Source: Deinandra increscens subsp. villosa (Eukaryota; Streptophyta; Magnoliopsida; Asterales; Asteraceae). Taken from it: a DNA stretch of 64,000 nt. Location of the stretch: the NCBI GenBank assembly GCA_039602395.1, contig JBCNJP010000229.1, positions 124,001 through 188,000 of the forward strand, given 5' to 3'. Positions 45,189-57,173 of this stretch are shown in pieces. The notes beneath the pieces were generated by a model, which worked only from the letters and a program-made list of their open reading frames with translations, made no database searches and had not been told where the DNA came from. The position numbers were made by a program, and so were the translations under genes. Position 1 is the stretch's first letter. The number at the start of each line of letters is the position of its first letter.

Positions 45189-45813
45189 TGTAACACCCGT
45201 ATACAATATAATGCTAAGCCTTAATGATTTAGTTCATAAAAACCGATCCCAGGATTTTTTTTTTGTACCAACATCATGTTTAACATTCACAAAAGACACT
45301 ATTTCCAAGTTTTGCATCCATAAGTTTCTTTAACAACGTTTACAGTGATTTCATAAACCCAAAATGCAAAACGGGAACTTTGGTCTTCATGTGATCGTTC
45401 CTCCCAACGCTTGACAAGCATCCCTTTAAGCCTTCCCTTTACCTGCAACATACTCACTTATAATAGTGAGTTTCTATTGCAGCACAAAGCATAAACAATA
45501 TCAAGAATCAACCAAAATAAAAAAAATCATGAGTTTTAATCCTTTGCGATACGCGAAGGATACCGTCATGGGTCGCGAAGCTCTACGCGTATTGTTTGGA
45601 GCTTCATGTACTTCGAGCGATACGCTTGGAGCGTGATTTCCAGGGATCCGGCTAAATCTTTGCCAGTCCCATACTTAGCCAAAATTTAGCCTTCTTCCCC
45701 TGTTTTCTAACAAATATTTAGGAACCATTTGGGTCTGGTTTTCTACCTTCTTGACACCCCAAAACACTTTTAAAACATGTATTCATGTACATTAACATAC
45801 CTTAGCCATAATC
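45189..45813 (-). repeat. Chromovirus LTR, outer part (before the copia insertion)
   Basis: It begins (plus strand) TGTAACACCC, the minus-strand end GGGTGTTACA. It continues at 55407-57126 after the Ty1/copia element. A GCGATACGC / GCGTATTG cluster lies at 45547-45640. Confidence 0.65.
45547..45640. repeat. GCGATACGC motif cluster 3
   Basis: TTGCGATACGCGAAGG, CTACGCGTATTGTTTGG and GAGCGATACGCTTGGAG within 95 bases, in an element unrelated to the one at 34-36 kb. Confidence 0.65.
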
Positions 45814-46620
45814 TGTTGGGTCCCGTGAGGGGCTCTTTAACAATGTTGGCACAATCTGATTTAAACAAGATAAACAAGTTGCGGAAAGTAAATCAAATAG
45901 GAAGAAAAATGGTTTTTCCGTATATCTGAAATGTAAATAATGGTTTACACGAGTTTATAGTATAACAATGTATCAACAGAAATAACTTTTCTATGGGAGT
46001 AAGTTGTAATTGCTTTGAGAAGATATTGAATTGGATGCTTGTTATCTTGCTTTGTTTGGTGAAGTCAGCTTGCTACTAATAGGAAGATGTAGCAAGTTGC
46101 AATTGGATAAGGCGGTTGAGGACAGTTGAATTTGGAGTGTGTCAAAGTATATAGAGATAAATTGAGGATATTCAGTTTATCTATTTTTCAACTGTCTTCA
46201 ACTGCTTCAGTGATTAATGCCAAGTTGATGTTCAATTTGCTTATTCCTCAATTTATCTCTTTTTCAACTATCTTCAACCGATTCAGTGATTAATGCCAAG
46301 TTGGTGTTCAATTTGTTTGTTCCTCACACAAAGGCAGAATTGTTCTTCTCGTAATTTTTATCTTCTGATAGTCCAGAACTCCTTCATGACTCTTCTTTGA
46401 AGACTGTTGATGCTTCCCATTAGAAACCTTCTACAGAAATGAGGATTTCTGTACAGTTTGGTCTGTACAAAACTACTTCAGAATTTCCGGAGTAGTTCTG
46501 TATGAATACAGAAATCTATAATTCGTACAGATTTTCATATCCTTTCTCTTTTGAGGATATATCTTGTCTTTTCTTCTAATACTTAACTGTTTTTTGTTAC
46601 ATTTACATTGTGTTCTAACA
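45814..46620 (-). repeat. 3' LTR of the Ty1/copia element (807 bp)
   Basis: Plus-strand ends TGTTGGGTCCC and GTGTTCTAACA. It has about 390 bp more than the 5' LTR; the extra part includes a tandem duplication at 46176-46326. Confidence 0.88.
46176..46326 (+). repeat. Tandem duplication in the LTR, two units of about 75 bp
   Basis: 46176-46250 and 46252-46326 are close copies (both contain TTCAGTGATTAATGCCAAG). They lie in the likely U3 part, where duplicated enhancers are common. Confidence 0.8.
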
Positions 46621-46738
46621 ATTCTTGTAACATAAATAATGTTACATCGTAAAGAAATTCATGAATATAGACTGTGAATTCTTGTAACATAAACAATGTT
46701 ACCTCGTAATAGCAGTATCATGTATTATATTTGTATTC
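46621..46738 (-). other. Region inside the 3' LTR with palindromic motifs
   Basis: Two copies of TTCTTGTAACATAAA(T/C)AATG (46623-46651 and 46678-46707), each with the dyad GTAACAT...ATGTTAC. A polypurine tract is not obvious here. Confidence 0.6.
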
Positions 46739-49700
46739 TTAGGATAGATCATTGGTTACATGGTCTTCTCTAACTGTGAATTTCTTGAGAAGAGGACACC
46801 AACAGGCTCTGTGTAGTTCCTTTTGAAGTGTTATGTGTTGTTTGAGATTTTCTAAGGTCTTCATCATCAATTCCCTTCTTCTTACTATCTCAGGGTCAGC
46901 TTCTTTGTTTTCTTGAAGCAGAAATGAGATAACTCTCAGAGATGCATCGGAGTAAGCATGACATTGGTTTATTCTGAAGAAGCTTCTTCTTTCATTGTGA
47001 TTTCTGAAACTAATTCCTATCTCCCCAGTGCTCGGAATCAATTTGGATCCTTTCAGTTGTAGTCCGGAGGGAAGGTCTTCTTTTGCAGTCTGAATGGAAA
47101 GTTTCTTGAGACTAGTGTGCATTGCTAGCTCATAGTCAACTAGAGCAAATCTGTTGTATATCTTCCTTCCTGCTTCTCTGAGTCGATGTATTGCCCTTTT
47201 GTTCGTGATGCTTGTTTAGCCATTTGTTAAACAGCTTTTGATGAGGGACAGAATGTACATCTCACTAAGTTGATCAAGATCTGCATCGGTGATGGTATAT
47301 GATTTACGATTGTTTGCAGTGGTAGTGATCGTGTAAGAATTGAAGTAGTGAGTGAACGGGTTTCCCTTTTGTTGTCTTTATTTGATATTATCAAGCTGCA
47401 GAATGGTGGTTTCTGAGTACAACCAGCTTCTTTCCAATTGTCAGTTGTTGATTCTCTCTTCAAAAATATTTTTGCTCATTAGGCTCATTTGAGGTGGTTG
47501 TTATGTTTCTTGGAGGAACATGTCTTCACATCTTCTCTTTTCATGTCATAATTCCTCCTCAATCCTTTTTTCTTTTCTTTATTTATCCTCATATAAAGAT
47601 TGAGAGGCTATTGAGACCTCAAGAGCATTAAAGGCTCCCCTAGGCTTGTGGCTTTCTCCTTGCCCTTTTCAGATTCCTTTGTGGGTTTTGAGGAACCTAC
47701 AGTGTGAGTTTAGATAGTAGTACCTGATGAGGGTGGAATTGGAGGCTGATTGGATCTCTGGGCAGGTTGTATTGGTGGTGGAGGTGGCATTGAGTGATCA
47801 GGAGTCGGACTGGGCTTGCACTGATCATGTTTCTTCCTTTTGGGAGAAGACTTGAGTTCATCAGGAGCTATCTTTCGCTTTGAGTTGGGAGGTGAATCGT
47901 CAAGGTTGATGACCGGGGGGATTGGAGCTTCCTTTTCTGAAAGCTTCTTGAGTGGATTGGCTTCTGTTGCTTGTTTGGATAGATTTTTCATTCTTTTCTC
48001 TAGAAGTATCTGATCCGAGTTTATTTTTATCTGATTTGACTTTTCTTCATGTATTTCTTTGTTTAGAACTGTGAACTTGTCTTTGATCTCATTCGGCATT
48101 TCTTCTCCTTTGGCTTCATAAAATTGTATGGTCTTTTGAGCCATTTTATTCAGCCCCTTGATTTGATCTTGTAAAGATGCTTGTCTTCCTCCCTTTAGTT
48201 GCCACTCCTTTTCTTGCAAAGTTCTCTGCTGGTCAGAGATCTGGTGCAATTAATGCTTGATGTTTTTCTTCATTGCTTTCATCTCTTCTTGAAGCTCGGA
48301 TATTCTCAGACTATTCTTTTCTGATTGTCTTGATAATTCTTCTATACATACAGAACTACTACAGAAATTCTAATGTAGTTCTGTAGTCTGTTGTTTTTAT
48401 TCATTCATGGAGTCATTGAATAAGGAGAAAAGAAAATTAGAGAGTTTCTCAAAATCATATTTTGAGGCAGCTTCAGGGGGTAATACATCAGAGGACAACA
48501 TATATCTCTCTGTTGGACTCATTGATTTCTCTTTGAGAAATTTACCAGTGCCTATTAACTCGGCTAGGTTGAGTGTCTACAGGTCATCCACATTCCTCGG
48601 TGAGTCCGAAGTCAGATTAACCTCCTGTGTTTTCAGAGAATCCTGAGATAAAATTTCGGTTTGTTTTTTAGCGGATGTCTCATGTGAGATGGCACTGAAC
48701 ACATCAGTGTTGCTCGTTTCCAAGTTTCCTTGACTTCTAGAGTCTCCACTTGTTGTTACATCATCTTCACTGACTGAATCAGATAAGATATTTTTGATGT
48801 GTGTCTATGATGGGGATGTCAATGGAGGGTGTGTTGATAGCTTGAGTTTGAAAATGGGCATAGGCTTCTTGGTAGGATGTTTGTGGTGATGATTGCTGGC
48901 TCTTAGACTAATGTGGTGAGGTTTGTTTTTCTAGAGAGTGTGGGTCTGAGATTGACGGTTCTTTGGAATGATGTGATATGAGGGGTTGATGGTGATGACT
49001 TGGTGTGGTTTCTTGTTGGTGGTGTGATTAAGGGGAGAGATGAGGAGAAGAAGGGTTGTGATTGGCCATTTCTTCTGATGGTGAAGTTGTGGTGTTGGTT
49101 GTGTTGGTGAGTGATCAGGGTTGGATGTGAATTTATTGGCTTTGGTAAGGTGTTTCTGGAGGATTAAGTTATTGTAATCTAGCTTATTTTCATGTCCCAT
49201 GGAAAAAAAAAAATGGATGTGTGTACCTGATTTGTAGATGCCTTTGATGTGGTACAGTTCACTGATGTAGGCTTCTTCATTCTCTTCGATGCCCACTTTT
49301 CTTTGGATCATTTGAGCTAGAAATCTGATGGAAGGCACGAAATCTGATTTCTTGCCTTTTGATTTCTCTTTAACTCTTTTCTCTATGTCATTCCAGATCA
49401 GTAGGGCCACATCTATTTCTTTGTTGAAGTATAGACCATATAAAATGATGAGAATGTTCTTGTCGGCCTGATCCATGGAGCCCTTTTTGGATGTCATGGT
49501 GTGATTGAGTAGATCAATTGTGAATCTCCATGCGGGCTTTAACTGACTTACCCTGAGGTTTGAGATTTAACTATTCTCGGCAAAGCTTCCTCCAGTGATT
49601 TCAATAATCATTTGTCTCAGGGCTGGATCTTCAGGGTTAGGAGAGAAGGATGTGAAGTTGTTGGGTAACGGGAAGATTTCTCTCAGATCTGAAATTTAAA

Positions 49701-50045
49701 GTGTGATCTCTGTATTTTTATTCACCTTTCCTTTCATGTTTCCATCTATCATCTTCACACTTGCCCAAAAGTTTATGATGGCTGATTTCGGACATGGTTC
49801 GTTGATGGTTAAGGCTGTGGCGAGTTGGGAGGAGTGCTTTAGGATTTCTATGATCAACTGAAAATTTGATGAATAGGCAGATGGGTTGAGGTCGCATGGT
49901 TGGTTGATCGTATCAAGGGTAAAATTGTATCTGGGTGGTGAATCAGAGGAAGAAGAGTCTAGATCTAGGGTTCGAGCAGAGGTGATTGAAGGTTTTCACC
50001 CTTTGAGCGAGTGTTCATCGCCGGAGTTCCAGATGAAGACGCCAT
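46739..50045 (-). pseudogene. Extra gene X2 of the Ty1/copia element
   Basis: It starts MASSSGTPAMNTRSKG at 50045. After a frameshift comes an N-terminal domain (SAIINFWASVKM, ISDLREIFPLP, WRFTIDLLNHTMTSKKGS, ILYGLYFNKEIDVALLIWND, FLAQMIQRKVG), then a serine/aspartate-rich stretch (about 48800-48550), a likely coiled coil (48249-47950: QISDQQRTLQEKEWQ), the basic PKRKKHD and a proline-rich tail, a segment YTITDADLDQLSEMYI (about 47270), and a C-terminal domain (RAIHRLREAGRKIYNRFALV to 46739). About five stops or shifts interrupt it. The plan, with FW motif, acidic middle and coil, matches the gene at 5700-10501. Position is like the env-like gene of sireviruses, but I see no signal peptide or membrane segment. 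Function unknown. Confidence 0.65.
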
Positions 50046-50417
50046 TTGTGATCTTTCAAATTTGTGATGTGAACAGTGAGGTTCATGTGAGTTAGCGGCG
50101 TTCCTTTTATAGTTATCTCTTGATGTCGTTCCGTGTTTCTGGGATTCTTCTTAACGGCTATTTTTTACTTGAAAGGATGCTTCCTTTTTGAACGGTAATA
50201 AAATATTGTTGTTGGCATTTTATGAGTAATTAAAGAATTAATTATCATATTTATTGCAGCCAAATTCATTATTCAGCCGTTTTGGACGAATTTAACTTTT
50301 TAAGGATTTTCCTGCCATGTTTCTGACAAAGAGAATGAAATTTTATTGAATCAAGAGATTTATACATATAATTTGAGGCAGGTGCAGATGTCTACACATG
50401 TGCATCTATTCCGTTCT

Positions 50418-51083
50418 CTATTCCGTTCTCTGTTGTGAGCAGGAGAACCTAGGGTAAAGAATGAATCTTTCATTTAAGGGTCCTTTGCGATTGTTTTGCA
50501 TGTGTCTCATGAGGTACAGAGAGAAATTCATGTTGTGACCATGGATGAAAGCATGCATGACACATTGAGTGTCCTCATCTGAGAGGTGATGATCAGAGTA
50601 TTTTGATGAGAAACAGATTTGAATATGAGAAAAGAAGTATTGCCATAGGTATGGCAAATGTACTCTGTCGGCTTTTCCTTCATATAGGTTTTCTATGTAT
50701 CCCATATCAAGAAGAGTTTTGATCACATCATATCTGTCAAAGTAACTAGGAGAAGATGGACTGTCTTTGATTTGAAGTGCTTTTCTGATCAGATGTTGAT
50801 CAAAGACAAACAGTACTCCACAGACTGATGTCCTTATCAATGCATTATCTCCATCTTTAACAATGAGAACAGCATTCCTCCAGAATTATTGAAGTAGAGA
50901 GTAATTGATGGGAATATCAAGAGTTAGAGCATGTCCAATGGGACAGTTTTTGAGGAATTTCATCATTTGTTGATAGGACCAGAATCTGTTCCCACAGGGT
51001 GTATAGAGCATAAGATTGTGAAGGTGAGAAATAGGGAATGTTGTGTTTTCAGGGAGTGGAGGAGAAAGTTCTTTGAAAGACAT
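50418..51083 (-). pseudogene. Extra gene X1 of the Ty1/copia element
   Basis: It starts MSFKELSPPLPENTTF at 51083 and runs in one frame to 50418 with a single stop (TAA, 50888-50886) just before FWRNAVLIVKDG. Then IRKALQIKD, LLDMGYIENL, LPYLWQYFFSHIQICFSSKY, MNFSLYLMRHM and ERFILYPRF. These motifs match, in order, the domain at 10501-9731, so X1 is a shorter relative of X2 and of the 5.7-10.5 kb gene. With one change it would be a 221-residue protein. It lies between RNase H and X2, on the same strand as pol. Confidence 0.65.
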
Positions 51084-51469
51084 GGCTAAGTTATCCCTTT
51101 TGGAAAAGTATTTTAGAGTTCTATGAAGAAGAGAGATTGTTGTTTGTGAGTTTTTTTTTTTTTTACTTTTGTTCTCCTTTTAAAGACATGGTGAGATGAT
51201 GAAGTGAACTGATGAGAGGAAAGAAGGATTTGATAGCTATAAGTTTATAGGTCATTATTGATGTTTTTTTGTTCTTGTGAATTGAGCTTTTTGTTCAAGA
51301 AGTCAACTTTTCAGAGAAGTTCCTTAGGAGTACAGGAAGAAAATGACAGGTAGTTATTGAACTAGCTTTTTTTTAGGTGAAGTAAATGACACCTTATTTT
51401 TTTAATTTGCAGTCATGTTCAGCATCCCCAGCTTGCTTAGTAAAAATGAGAATCTTTTCTCATCTAAAG

Positions 51470-52995
51470 GTTTAGTAAAGATATCTGCAAAGCTGGAGTT
51501 CAGTTAGGACAAAGTACATTTCAGTGTGTCCTTTTTCAACATGATCTTTGATAAAGTGATACCTGACATCGATGTGTTTTTTTCCTTGAGTGATGAACAA
51601 GACTGGATGTGATGGCAATGTCAGTTTTTGAATTACAGAAAATTGGTATTTTGGATAGATTTATCTCATAGTCTTTAAGTTTGGTTTGCATCCATATCAC
51701 TTGGGAGCAGCAGCTGGCGGGAGCAACATATTCAGCTTCAGCAGTTGAAGTTGATACACAGTTTCGCTTCTTGGATCCAGCATACTGACTTACCTCCCAG
51801 CATTTGACAGCTTCCTAATGTACTTTTTCTGTCTAGTCTACATCATGCATGATCAGCATCTGAGTAGGCTGTTAGGGAAAAATCAGTTTCCTTGGGGTAC
51901 CAGAGACCTAGGTCAGCTGACCCCTTTAGGTATCTAGAGACTCCTTTTGAAAGCTAATAAGTGAGACTCCTTGGGTTTACATTTATATCTGACAAGGAAA
52001 CATGTGGAGAACATGATATTAGGCCTACTTGTTATGAGATACATAAGTGAGCCTTCATTCCTCTGTATGTGTGTTCATCTATAGTTTTACCATCTTTGTC
52101 AGCATCAGTTTTCACATTTGCGGCTATTGGTGTTTTAAAAGTGGAGCAATTTTAATGTATTGTGCTTGATTTATAAAAATTCCTTCGGGAGTTTCTTTAG
52201 TTTGGGTTCCCAGAAAGTAGTTTAGTTCTCCGATCATGCTCATTTTGAAGTTTGTTGTCATGAGTTCCTAAAACTCTTTACAGAAGGATGGACATGTGGA
52301 TCCAAAGATGACGTCATCTACATAGATTTATACAACCAAGAGATGACCTTTTCTTTCTTTTAAAAATAATGTGGTGTCAATGGACCCCTTTTCGAAGTTG
52401 GCTGATAAGAGGAACTCAGAGAAGGTGTCATACCATGCTCTAGGTACTTGTTTTAAACCATACAGGGCTCTTTTAAGTTTACAAACGTGACGTGATTTGG
52501 AAATTTTTCACTTTCAAAACCGATTGGTTGTTCAATGTAAACTTCTTGATCAATTATTCCATTTAAAAAGGCACATTGAACATCCATTTGACAGACTTTG
52601 AAACCTTTGAAAGCTGCAAAGGCCAGAAATATCCTTACAGCCTCAAGTCTTGCGACTAGGGCAAATGTTTCTTCGTATTCTAATCCCTCTTGTTGACAGT
52701 ACCCTTTTTCTACAAGCCTAGCTTTGTTTCTAATTATGGTACCTTCTTTGTCGGTTTTATTTCTAAAAACCCATTTAGTCCCTATAACAGAATTATTGTT
52801 AGGTCTTAGAACTAGATTCCATACATTGTTTCTTTCAATCTGTCCTAGCTCTTGTTGCATAGCTACGATCCAGTGGGGATCCTGAAGGGCTTCTTTGTAA
52901 TTCTTTGGTTCTATTATACTGAGGAATCCGGCATAGAGGCATTGATTGGCTGAAGCGGTCCTTGTTTGGACAGTTTTGTTTTGATAACCAATGAT
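51470..52995 (-). pseudogene. Ty1/copia reverse transcriptase and RNase H
   Basis: The RT_2-type domain is open from 52860 to 52453 (NNVWNLVLRPNN, IGTKWVFRNKTDKEG, KGYCQQEGLEYEETFALVAR, KVCQMDVQCAFLNG). The catalytic YVDD is present at about 52317 (IYVDDVIFG), but a stop precedes it. RNase H is recognisable on minus-strand frames 51860-51650 (GSCQMLGGK, STSTAEAEYVA) with a frameshift inside. It is inactive in this copy. Confidence 0.85.
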
Positions 52996-53399
52996 TAAAT
53001 TAATGGGATGATCTTTTGTCCAATTTGTTGATGGAGGAAGAGTAGCTCCGGAGTAGAGTTCTTTAATGTTTCCGTAGTTGCAATTTTATCAATCAAAGAG
53101 TGAGAGTCAGAAGTTACATTATTAATTTTGTCTTTTGAACAAGAAATTTCATTTTGGTTCATAATTTCTTTGCTATCTTTGTTGTGATCTTCTGTGGTAA
53201 AGGTTTTTGAAAAAGAAGAGTTGTTGGTGAACATAGGAATGTTATTTTCCTCATCAGATTTTTCTTCGAAAAGTTTGTTAAATACCTCTTTTTCTGAGAT
53301 TGTTACTCCAGAGATTCAGACCCTTTTGTCCTTTTTATTAGAAGAAGTTATGCTGTTATGCATGGCTATTTTATCATCACTAAAGGACACATTTATACT

Positions 53400-54678
53400 T
53401 TCTCTTACCATTTGAATTTTTAGAACAAAAACTCTGTATGCTTATAACTTGAGTGAGTATCCGATGAAGATTGCTTTATCTGCCTTTTTGTCGAATTTTC
53501 CGAGATAATCTTGATCATTTAGTATATAACACCTGCATCCAAAAACATGAATAATATTTAAGTTTTGAATTTTCTTGTTGATTTCTTGATAAGAAGTTTG
53601 ATTGATTCTTTTATTGATGATTGATTTATTTTGAGTGAAGCATGCAGTTGCTATTGCTTCAGCCCAAAAGTAGATGGGAAAATCTGCAGAAGAAAGCATG
53701 GATTTGGCAGCCTCTGCTAGAGTTCTGTTTCTTCTCTCCACCACCCCATTTTGTTGTAGGGTCATTGGTGCAGAGAGCTCATGAGAGATGCCTTTATTGA
53801 TTACATATGTGTCTAGTTTTGTGTTTTTAAATTTGGTTCCATTGTCCTTTCTTATTCTTCTGATTTTTAAGTGCATGAGTTTCTGTATTCTTTTTATAAA
53901 GTTAATGATAAGATCCGAGGTTTCAATTTTTTATTTCAAGAATTCAACCCATGTGTATTTGGATAAATCATCTACCATAACTAGGATATATTTCTTTCCA
54001 CCAAGGCTCTCTGTGATTATGGGTCCATAGAGATCCATGTGTATTAGCTCAAGTGGTTGACTTCCAGATATTTCGAGAAGACTTTTGTGAGAAGTTTTTT
54101 TCATTTTTTCCATCTGGCAAGCTTCGCAAATTTCCTCGACTTTTGAGGATGTGGTAGGAAGACCTTTTACCATCTTTTTATTTGCTAGTTCAGCAATTAT
54201 TCTAAAGTTTAGATGGGATAATCTTCTGTGCCAAAGCTCAAATTCTTTGTTAGAGTATTTTGAAACAAGACAGAAAGACCCATTTGAAATCAGATTATTG
54301 AAGTTTATAAAGTAGAGACTTTGATTTATTCTTTTTCTTGTTAGGTAAATTTTACTGTTGTTTAGTCCAACAAGTTCCCACTTTTTGGAATAAAGAGTAG
54401 ATTTGAAGCGTTTGCCACATAGTTGTCCATAACTCAATAAGTTGTATTTTAGACCTTGGACATGTGACACATTTTCAATTGTGACTTCACCATTGGTAAT
54501 GGTTCCATACCCAATGGTTTTGTATTTTGTACCGTCGCCAAAAGTGATAGATCTTCCTTTTCTCTTCACATAGTTGTTTAACAATTTTCTTTCCCCAGTC
54601 ATGTGGGTAAAGCATTCTGAATCACAATACCAGATTTGTTGTATGTGATGTTCTTGACACTTAGTTTGAGGTTTTGGA
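53400..54678 (-). pseudogene. Ty1/copia protease remnant and integrase
   Basis: The protease active site reads WYCDSECFTHMTG (about 54630-54592): the family has DSG, so the glycine is replaced by glutamate. The pre-integrase zinc module (ELWHRRLSHLNF, CEACQMEKMKK) and the integrase core follow (HMDLYGP, RKDNGTKF, NGVVERRNRTLAEAA), with all three acidic residues. One in-frame TAA at 53933-53931 divides the core. The C-terminal part ends near 53440 (FGCRCYILNDQDYLGKFD). Confidence 0.86.
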
Positions 54679-54930
54679 TTATGGTGAAGATTTTTTTTGT
54701 GTTATGAGGCATAAAAGAGGTTGAAGACTTTCCTTCTTATGCCTTTTGATTTCAGAAAATTCCATTTCAGGATAATGGGATCTGTCGGCTATGCAATCCA
54801 TTAGGGAATTGTCAACTTCTTTTAAAAGATTGGTAATTCTAGATTTCCAGTGTGGATATTCCTCCCTAGCAAGCATAGGGAGATTTTCTAGTGAGCCGAG
54901 ATATTTCCCATTATTCTGACTTGAGGACAT
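54679..54930 (-). pseudogene. Ty1/copia gag, N-terminal fragment
   Basis: MSSSQNNGKYLGSLENLPML starts at 54930, just inside the primer binding site, followed by EEYPHWKSRITNLLKEVD, the usual start of copia gag. The rest of gag, with the zinc knuckle, is missing: only some 50 bases separate this fragment from the protease site. Confidence 0.78.
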
Positions 54931-54969
54931 TTTAAAGAGCGGGAACTTTGAATATTAATTGTTCAATAT

Positions 54970-54982
54970 GCTCTGATACCAA
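54970..54982 (-). other. Primer binding site (initiator tRNA-Met)
   Basis: Minus strand TTGGTATCAGAGC, one base from the end of the 5' LTR; it is complementary to the 3' end of plant initiator tRNA-Met. Confidence 0.88.
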
Positions 54983-54983
54983 T

Positions 54984-55401
54984 TGTAGGGTCCCATGAGG
55001 GGCTCTTTAACAATGTTGGCACAATTTGATTTAAAAAAGATAAACAAGTTGCGGAAAGTAAATCAAATTGGAAGACAGTAATTCACAAAAAGGGTTTTTC
55101 TGTATATCTCAAACGCATAATTGTTCTTCTCGTAATTTTTATCTTCTGATAGTCCAGAACTCCTTCAGGACTCTTCTTTGAAGACTGTTGATGCTTCCCA
55201 TTAGAAGACTTCTATAGAAATGATGATTTCTTTGGAGTTTGGTCTGTACAGAACTACTTCAAAATTTCCGGAGTAGTTGTGTATGAATACAAAAATTTGT
55301 AATTCGTACAGATTTTCATATCCTTTCTCTTTTGAGGATATATCTTTTCTTTTCTTCTAATACTTGATTGTTTACTGTTACATTTACATTGTGTTCTAAC
55401 A
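54984..55401 (-). repeat. 5' LTR of the Ty1/copia element (418 bp)
   Basis: Plus-strand ends TGTAGGGTCCC and GTGTTCTAACA. It is homologous to 45814-46620 but lacks about 390 bp from the middle. Confidence 0.88.
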
Positions 55402-55406
55402 TAATC

Positions 55407-57126
55407 AACTTCATGATTAGCATTAACGGGTTCAAACCAACACGTTTGACCCGTTAAGTCACCAATTTATGTGGAGCTATTATCCTGTCTAAACATTTGG
55501 GTTTTTATGCCCACCACCCACTGATAGTCATAAAATGTAAGTCAATCTCATTGTCCATTTCATCATTTTAATTACATGGGTTCAACGCACCTTATGTGCT
55601 TGTTGTTACTAGGAATGACACCATTACGATGGATTATAATCCTAAACTAAATGACCATCTTATTTTATATCAATTAACCTTCGGGAGTTACTAACTTACC
55701 CGTTTATCCCTTTATGGGTTGTTGAACCCGTTTGACCCGTTAGACGGGTCCTAAGCCTTTGGTGCCATCCAATTCATCCATTGACCATAAACTTATCTAT
55801 TGGGGATCTATGGTTCTATAAACCATTTATGATCACCAATTACCCGTTACATGGTGATGGTTTCATTTCACCATTTCCACCCATTGTAACTTGCTCGTCT
55901 ATCTGGTGATTCCTACGAATCTTATTTATGGCCAATTTCTCTAATTGGTGGACCTTGTGGCATTAAGGCTTCATGGTTCCTAGAACCATTCATCACCTAT
56001 TCAATTACACCTTGGCTTGTTCTATTTATTGTGAAATCACACAAATTACATCATCATAAATCAATTCTTGTAACATAAATAATGTTACCTCGTAGGTTTG
56101 TGCCTCCGCTTCCACTTGCACCTTGGTTGTTCCCTTGATCAACTTGATCACCTAATGGGTCACTAACGAAGTTAGGACCTTTATCATAATCATAATCATC
56201 TATAATAGATTTTCCAGTAATGCACATATTCATGTTTTACATAAATTGCAAGAAAGTATTTAAATCGTAGATTCCTACATACATAGGATCCATTGCTAAG
56301 ACCGGATATCAAATACAAGAATTCAAACTCAGTTCTACCAAATTGACCATATTCCAAGCAATAGAATTCATGTAGGCACTTCATCAAACACCTTGTGTGC
56401 ATTCATATACACACACTTGTAATTCATTGCCTAAGCATTCCAAATTACCTATTCTACGTGATTTAGGTGGAATCACCTCTAACCCATCATCAATTCAACA
56501 CAAGTCATCATTTTTACATAAGAATTCAAATTATTCTACCACTTTGGCAATTCAATCAACTAACTATCTAGCATGAGGGTTCAACAAGAGGAATTTGGTG
56601 ACTACTTCACCAATTAACCATCAAACTATGAATTTACATAACACTATATGTTCTCAACATCACTAGATTCATATTAAATCAAACAATTTCAGATTTACAT
56701 TCAAAATTTTGAACCCTAGACATGCAAGGATCATGTAGTTTACTTACATGACCCACAATAGATGATTATTGATGCTTAACCACCTCAAATTCCAAGTTTA
56801 TGAGCTAAAAATCATAGCTTTGGACCTCAATTGAGTATGATTTTCGATTTGGGGGAAGGAGAGGGGCTGGGAGTCGATCTCTAGGTTGCTATCTGCGACC
56901 TCCCTTCCTTCTCTCTTTTGTTTAACACACTATTAGGTAATTACTGATTATGCCCTTCTAGTTTCAACACTTTAATTCTAGTTAACAAAAACACAATTTT
57001 ACACAACAAACCCTATCATTTTCACATAAGCACAAAAACTTACCAACTTAGGGATTTATTCCTCTCATATTATTTAAATTCGTGACGTTAACGGGATTTT
57101 CAATTATTAAAAATTAGGATGTTACA
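55407..57126 (-). repeat. Chromovirus LTR, inner part (after the copia insertion)
   Basis: On the minus strand it begins TGTAACATCC at 57126, right after a G-rich tract. With 45189-45813 the LTR is about 2.3 kb. It contains one copy of the GTAACAT...ATGTTAC palindrome at 56064-56093. Confidence 0.68.
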
Positions 57127-57173
57127 ACTCCCCCCCCCCCCCCCTAAAGGGGTTTCGTCCCCGAAAAAATTTA
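57127..57173 (-). other. Polypurine tract region
   Basis: Minus strand TTTTCGGGGACGAAACCCC followed by a run of about 16 G up to the LTR start. The 'cggggacgaaa' phrase is usual at the end of chromoviral pol. Confidence 0.7.

Larger units (their letters stand above)
45814..55401 (-). mobile_element. Complete Ty1/copia element with extra genes (9.6 kb)
   Basis: Both LTRs are present, with a primer binding site complementary to initiator tRNA-Met, and the element is flanked by TAATC on both sides (45809-45813 and 55402-55406). Minus-strand order: gag start, protease remnant, integrase, reverse transcriptase, RNase H, extra gene X1, extra gene X2, 3' LTR. It is inserted in the LTR of a chromovirus. 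About 4.4 kb downstream of pol is given over to the extra genes. Coding parts carry stops and shifts, so this copy cannot move by itself. Confidence 0.9.

Noticed and set aside
46739..51083. Envelope gene of a sirevirus
   Set aside because: Position fits, but no signal peptide, membrane segment or cysteine pattern is visible in X1 or X2.
57121..57145. Poly-C tract as a possible i-motif or regulatory site
   Set aside because: It is the reverse strand of an expanded polypurine tract at an LTR boundary; the length may be an assembly error.
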